The position numbers and the translations under genes were made by a program. DNA of 64,000 bases from Kluyvera intermedia (lineage in GTDB: Bacteria > Pseudomonadota > Gammaproteobacteria > Enterobacterales > Enterobacteriaceae): positions 1 through 64,000 of the forward strand of contig NZ_JAKCNS010000027.1 of the NCBI RefSeq assembly GCF_021440345.1, given 5' to 3'. Shown piece after piece: positions 60,240-64,000 of the stretch. Numbering within the stretch: the first letter of the stretch is position 1; the number at the start of each line of letters is the position of its first letter. The notes under the pieces were generated by a model, which made no database searches, had not been told where the DNA came from, and saw only the letters and a list, made by a program, of their open reading frames with translations.

Positions 60240-61076
60240 ATGGAAATGCTCGAAGAGCACCGCTGTTTTGGCGGCTGGCAGCAGCGCTGGCAGCACCATT
60301 CCACCACGCTAAATTGCCCGATGACCTTTAGCCTGTTTTTACCACCTGAAGGGAAAAAAACACCGCCACCGGTACTGTACTGGCTTTCAGGCCTGACCTG
60401 TAATGATGAGAACTTCACCACCAAGGCAGGCGCACAGCGGGTTGCTGCCGAACTGGGCATCGTGCTGGTTATGCCGGACACGAGTCCTCGCGGTGAAGGC
60501 GTTGCCAACGATGCCGGCTACGATCTTGGCCAGGGCGCTGGTTTTTACCTGAACGCCACCCAGGCTCCGTGGGCTGCGCATTTTCGCATGTATGACTACC
60601 TGCGTGACGAACTGCCAGCGCTGATTGAGGCGCAATTTAACGTCAGCACTCGCCGTGCTATCAGCGGCCACTCAATGGGTGGCCACGGTGCGCTGATGCT
60701 GGCGCTGAAAAATCCTGGGCGCTATTGCAGCGCCTCAGCCTTTGCGCCGATCGTTAACCCAAGCCGCGTTCCGTGGGGACAAAAAGCCTTTAGCGCCTAT
60801 CTGGGGGACGATCAATCCCGCTGGAGCGAATGGGACAGTACCGAACTCCTGCTGGCAAGCCGAAACGCCGATGCCATTCCGCTGCTGATTGACCAGGGCG
60901 ATAACGACCAGTTCCTCGCCGACCAGCTTCAGCCTGCGGTATTTGCCGAAGCCGCGCGCCAGAAAGAGTGGCCGCTGACGCTGCGCATTCAGCCAGGCTA
61001 TGACCATAGCTATTACTTTATTGCGTCGTTTATTGAAGATCATCTGCGCTTCCACGCAGAGTCGCTGTTGAAATAA
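60240..61076 (+). CDS. yeiG: S-formylglutathione hydrolase YeiG
   Basis: The 278-residue alpha/beta hydrolase has the nucleophile Ser145 in SGHSMGGHG, as in E. coli YeiG. The Asp and His of the triad lie in DQGDNDQF and PGYDHSYYF. It hydrolyses S-formylglutathione to formate and glutathione in formaldehyde detoxification. In E. coli its paralogue is FrmB. CGAGGAT precedes the ATG. Confidence 0.95.
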   Translation: MEMLEEHRCFGGWQQRWQHHSTTLNCPMTFSLFLPPEGKKTPPPVLYWLSGLTCNDENFTTKAGAQRVAAELGIVLVMPDTSPRGEGVANDAGYDLGQGAGFYLNATQAPWAAHFRMYDYLRDELPALIEAQFNVSTRRAISGHSMGGHGALMLALKNPGRYCSASAFAPIVNPSRVPWGQKAFSAYLGDDQSRWSEWDSTELLLASRNADAIPLLIDQGDNDQFLADQLQPAVFAEAARQKEWPLTLRIQPGYDHSYYFIASFIEDHLRFHAESLLK

Positions 61077-61085
61077 CCGGCTTCT

Positions 61086-61115
61086 GGCCTGATAAGCCTC
61101 GTGCTATCAGGCCTA
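61086..61115. repeat. REP-like palindrome after yeiG
   Basis: GGCCTGATA (61086-61094) and TATCAGGCC (61105-61113) form a perfect 9-bp stem. It lies between convergent yeiG and the AraC gene, overlapping the latter's stop codon. Confidence 0.7.
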
Positions 61116-62000
61116 CATCGCTGAGTTTTCCTGCTCATCTGCTAACGTGTAGGGATAGGCCTTCCGATACTGTAACGGCGTTTTTCCCATATTCTTACGA
61201 AAACAGGTAATAAACCACGCATACTCGGTAAACCCGACCCGTTGCGCAATTTCCCGCACCGAATGCTTTGAATGCAGCAGCAGTTCACAGGCCTGGCGGA
61301 TCCGTCGCATCATCAAATATTCCTGAATCGTTCCGCCGGTTTCATCGTGAAATCGCCGCGAAGTGTGTCCGCGCGAACAGCCCATCGCCGCCGCAATCTC
61401 TTCCAACGAACAGCGCTGATGATAGTGTGTTTCCAGCCAGCGGATAATGGTGGAGGAGAATGTGTTATGCCCTGCCGCCTGCTCCTGCTGTGGTAACAGG
61501 CTAATCAACTGCATAATCAAAAAAGCGCTGTCGCTGGTGCTCCAGCTCGCTTCACGGGTGAGGGCTTCAAAACGCTGCAATAGCGTCTCAATCACCGGCT
61601 GTAAGTCGCCGACATCAAAGACCCGCGCCTTTTCTCCACGGCCGCACAGTTGACGTAACAGCATTTGCTGGCGAGGAAAATCGCGCAGCCATGGCTCCAG
61701 CAACACGGAGTTAAAGTGCAGCGTGGTTCGGTGATAAACATTGCGCTCGTCCTGCTCGACGAACACCTTATGCAGCTTGCCGGGCGGGAAGATAAATAAC
61801 CGGCCCGGTTTCACCGTATATTGCTGGTGTTCCATAAGCGCAATGCCCACGCCACGCGATACCGACAGAATTTCCGCACACTGATGCCAGTGATAATAGT
61901 TGGCCGGCATGTTTTGCATTCGGTTGAAATAAATCGACTTATCGTTGAGATGGATCTGCTCAAGATAGGTGGTGTCTTCCGTGCGTCCGGAGGGTGTCAT
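61113..62000 (-). CDS. AraC-family regulator of the DUF2264 locus
   Basis: The 295-residue regulator has an N-terminal cupin sensor (about 30-100; YYHWHQCAEILSVSRGVG, GRLFIFPPGKLHKV). Two C-terminal HTH motifs of the AraC type follow (about 190-285; SLEEIAAAMGCSRGHTSRRF and SVREIAQRVGFTEYAWFITCF). It is divergent from the DUF2264 gene with 186 bp between, so it is likely its activator. It resembles sugar-responsive regulators such as RhaS and MelR-like proteins. The inducer is unknown. Confidence 0.85.
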   Translation of the reverse strand: MTPSGRTEDTTYLEQIHLNDKSIYFNRMQNMPANYYHWHQCAEILSVSRGVGIALMEHQQYTVKPGRLFIFPPGKLHKVFVEQDERNVYHRTTLHFNSVLLEPWLRDFPRQQMLLRQLCGRGEKARVFDVGDLQPVIETLLQRFEALTREASWSTSDSAFLIMQLISLLPQQEQAAGHNTFSSTIIRWLETHYHQRCSLEEIAAAMGCSRGHTSRRFHDETGGTIQEYLMMRRIRQACELLLHSKHSVREIAQRVGFTEYAWFITCFRKNMGKTPLQYRKAYPYTLADEQENSAM

Positions 62001-62106
62001 GGCGTCAGTCTCGATGTTAATAAACTTATATTTTCATCATTGGAATAAAACTTTTGGCCTAAATTACGCCATAAAATTATTTTTAATTACCTATGATGCG
62101 TAAAAG

Positions 62107-62122
62107 TACGAGCACAATCACA
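62107..62122. promoter_or_regulatory. Weak CRP-like site before DUF2264 gene
   Basis: TACGA-N6-TCACA has a perfect right arm and a poor left arm. It lies 65-80 bases before the start codon, between the divergent AraC and DUF2264 genes. Confidence 0.3.
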
Positions 62123-62186
62123 TTTGTCGGCTGCCGCAACTTCCTATTATTCATCCGCCATCAACGGTCTGAAACGGGATTTCATT

Positions 62187-63965
62187 ATGCGGACGAAACA
62201 ACATTACAGTGCCTTAGTACAGCAATGGATAGCGGCGGCTCTCCCCCACCTCTCTGCCGATTGCACACGGCTTCATGCCGGCAATACCGCCGCACAGTAT
62301 CCGGACGACGTGGCAGGCATGGAGGGATTTGTTCGTCTGCTGTGGGGCCTGTTTCCGCTGATGAGCGGCGGTACCACACCCGAATGGCAGGAGACGTTTC
62401 TGACTGGCCTGCGAAATGGCTGTAATCCGCAGCATCCGGGTTATTGGGGCGCGGTCGGTGATAACGATCAGCGCTGTGTGGAAATGGCCGCATTCGGTCT
62501 CGGGCTGGCGCTGCAAACGCCGTTGTGGTCGCAGCTAACAAAGACCGAACAGAATAGTCTCGTGCACTGGCTTTCTCAGAGCGCAGAAGTCGCCGTGCCA
62601 AATAATAACTGGCACTTTTTCCCCGCCTTGATTCAGGTTGGCCTGAAGTGCGTCGGGCGTGAATACGATATGGCGGTGATTAACCATCACCTCGACGCCA
62701 TTGAACCTTTTTGGCTGGGAAACGGTTGGTATTGTGATGGCGAAGGCAAGCCGCGCGACTACTACATCTCCAGCGGCTTTCACTTTTACAGCCTGCTCTA
62801 CAGCCATTTTATGCAGGATGTCGATCCCGAGCGCTGTCTGCGTTACCGCCAGCGTGCGCAGCAGTTTGCTAAAGACTATGTCTACTACTTTACCGCTGAT
62901 GGCGCGGGCATTCCGTTTGGCCGCAGCCTGACCTATCGATTTGTGCAGGCCGCTTACTGGAGCGCGGTGGCCTTTACCGGGCTCGATGTCTTTACGCCAG
63001 GGATCGTGAAAGGGTTGATTTTACGCCACCTCGACAGCTGGCTGGCGCAGCCGTTTATCAACGCTGACGGGCTGTTTAGCATTGGTTACAGCTATCCCAA
63101 CCTGATTATGGCCGAAGACTACAACAGCCCCGGCTCGCCCTACTGGGCGCTTAAAGCGATGCTGATTCTGGCGCTACCGGAAGAGAGTGCATTCTGGCAG
63201 GCCGAATGCGAGCCGCTGCCGGAGCTTGACGCCACCCATCCGGTCCCCGAAGCAGGGCAAATCATCGTGCACAGTGCGAAAAATCGCCATGCCTGGATGT
63301 TAATGTCGGGCCAATTCGATAAAAACAACTTCGTCAATTTTGAGCAAAAGTACTGCAAATTCGCCTACTCAAGCCAATTTGGTTTCACCCTTGAACGCGG
63401 ACGCTACGGCCTGAACCATGCTGCCGTTGACTCAATGCTGCTATTTAGCAACGGTGACGATTACTACCGCGGCCGCCGCGAGTGCGACAGCGTGTCGGTC
63501 AGCCATGAATGGGTACGCAGCGAGTGGCGGCCATGGAATGACGTCGCCGTCACCAGTTGGCTAATTCCGCAGCAAAGCGGCCATATCCGTATCCACCGCG
63601 TCACCACGCCGCGTCCGCTTTCCTGCGTCGAAGGCGGCTTCGCGGCCAATCATCATCAACAAACGCGCCTGACGTCTACCCCTGAAGCCGTCACCGTCGA
63701 AACAACGCATGACTATAGCCAGATCGTTAACCTCAGCGGCGATCGGCAGGCGCGGCTCATCACGACACCGCCCAACAGCAATCTGCTGTACGCCGCACCG
63801 GCTGATATTCCTTGCTTATCCACGCAGCTTGGCGCCGGTACGCACTGGCTGGCCTGCTTCGTCAGCGCCGATCCCGGTGCGGCGCAGGCGCTGCCGGAAA
63901 CGATCCATTTTACGCATTCTACCCAGCAGCTAACCGTGAACGGCACCTCGCTCACCATTGTATAA
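62187..63965 (+). CDS. DUF2264 protein, probable glycoside hydrolase
   Basis: The 592-residue protein matches the DUF2264 family, with an alpha-helical toroid N-terminal domain (about 1-350; GLRNGCNPQHPGYWG, NNNWHFFPALIQVGL, YCDGEGKPRDYYISSGFHFY) and a beta-rich C-terminal part. Some members are, to my recollection, placed in glycoside hydrolase family GH154 with beta-glucuronidase activity. No signal peptide is visible, so imported oligosaccharides are the likely substrate. GGGAT before ATG 62187 decides the start; the frame itself opens 63 bases earlier. Confidence 0.8.
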   Translation: MRTKQHYSALVQQWIAAALPHLSADCTRLHAGNTAAQYPDDVAGMEGFVRLLWGLFPLMSGGTTPEWQETFLTGLRNGCNPQHPGYWGAVGDNDQRCVEMAAFGLGLALQTPLWSQLTKTEQNSLVHWLSQSAEVAVPNNNWHFFPALIQVGLKCVGREYDMAVINHHLDAIEPFWLGNGWYCDGEGKPRDYYISSGFHFYSLLYSHFMQDVDPERCLRYRQRAQQFAKDYVYYFTADGAGIPFGRSLTYRFVQAAYWSAVAFTGLDVFTPGIVKGLILRHLDSWLAQPFINADGLFSIGYSYPNLIMAEDYNSPGSPYWALKAMLILALPEESAFWQAECEPLPELDATHPVPEAGQIIVHSAKNRHAWMLMSGQFDKNNFVNFEQKYCKFAYSSQFGFTLERGRYGLNHAAVDSMLLFSNGDDYYRGRRECDSVSVSHEWVRSEWRPWNDVAVTSWLIPQQSGHIRIHRVTTPRPLSCVEGGFAANHHQQTRLTSTPEAVTVETTHDYSQIVNLSGDRQARLITTPPNSNLLYAAPADIPCLSTQLGAGTHWLACFVSADPGAAQALPETIHFTHSTQQLTVNGTSLTIV

Positions 63966-63996
63966 CCTTGACCTCTGATTAACGGCGGAGACCATA

Positions 63997-64000
63997 ATGA
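63997..64000 (+). CDS. Start of the next gene, cut by window end
   Basis: An ATG at 63997 has GGAG (63987-63990) exactly 6 bases before it and follows the DUF2264 stop by 31 bases. It is therefore almost certainly the second gene of the same operon. Only the first codon is visible, so the product is unknown; a sugar transporter would fit the context. Confidence 0.5.

Overview
The window is a chromosomal segment of a gamma-proteobacterium of the order Enterobacterales, most like the Enterobacter/Klebsiella/Kosakonia/Lelliottia group. Protein sequences and gene order follow the E. coli 47-49 min region closely: mrp/metG, yehR-yehS, btsRS, mlrA-yohO, yehWXY-osmF, bglX, dld/pbpG, yohC, yohD, mdtQ, dusC, yohJK-cdd-sanA, mglCAB-galS, folE-yeiB, yeiG. 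Base composition is GC-rich in these genes. Between them sit accessory blocks that E. coli K-12 lacks, some of them much richer in A+T. I saw no rRNA, tRNA, CRISPR array or intact insertion sequence. Species cannot be settled from the sequence alone.

Layout. 1-7.9 kb: AT-rich leader, a small lipoprotein, then a leftward sugar operon (PTS IIA-IIB-IIC, GH38 alpha-mannosidase, PRD regulator) that resembles mng but has its PTS domains on separate proteins. 8-12.2 kb: a purine-salvage unit (LysR regulator divergent from an adenine deaminase and an NCS2 permease). 12.4-14.4 kb: speG, a LysR regulator and rcnB. 14.5-26.5 kb: core genes mrp, metG, yehR, yehS, the BtsS/BtsR pyruvate-sensing system, mlrA, yohO and the osmoprotectant ABC transporter. 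26.5-32.6 kb: an accessory insert between osmF and bglX, with an MFS permease, a GPH-type sugar symporter, a GH28 pectinase-like enzyme, a probable relB remnant and an AT-rich AlbA_2 (Schlafen-type) gene. 32.8-42.6 kb: bglX, dld, a GNAT acetyltransferase, pbpG, yohC, yohD, mdtQ and a methyltransferase. 42.7-47.1 kb: a bgl-type aryl-beta-glucoside operon with two RAT/terminator units, whose antiterminator gene carries an in-frame TGA. 47.1-61.1 kb: dusC, an M24-fold protein, yohJK, cdd, sanA, the galactose/methyl-galactoside transporter mglBAC with its repressor galS, folE-yeiB and yeiG. 61.1-64 kb: an AraC regulator divergent from a DUF2264 glycosidase-like gene that probably heads an operon leaving the window.

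Themes. Much of the accessory content is carbohydrate scavenging, consistent with a gut- or plant-associated lifestyle. CRP-like sites stand before mglB, galS, cdd, the GH28 operon and the GH38-PTS operon, and GalS operators before mglB and galS. The strongest observations are the nonsense-broken bglG with its RAT switches intact, three consecutive dyads ahead of the GH38-PTS operon, a perfect 12-bp inverted repeat between btsS and mlrA, a GH28 protein lacking the usual GHG and RIK motifs, and an AlbA_2 gene sitting between inverted, outward-facing transposon-end-like motifs. No clearly new multi-gene system could be proven; the AlbA_2 locus and the GH38-PTS cluster are the best candidates for follow-up.
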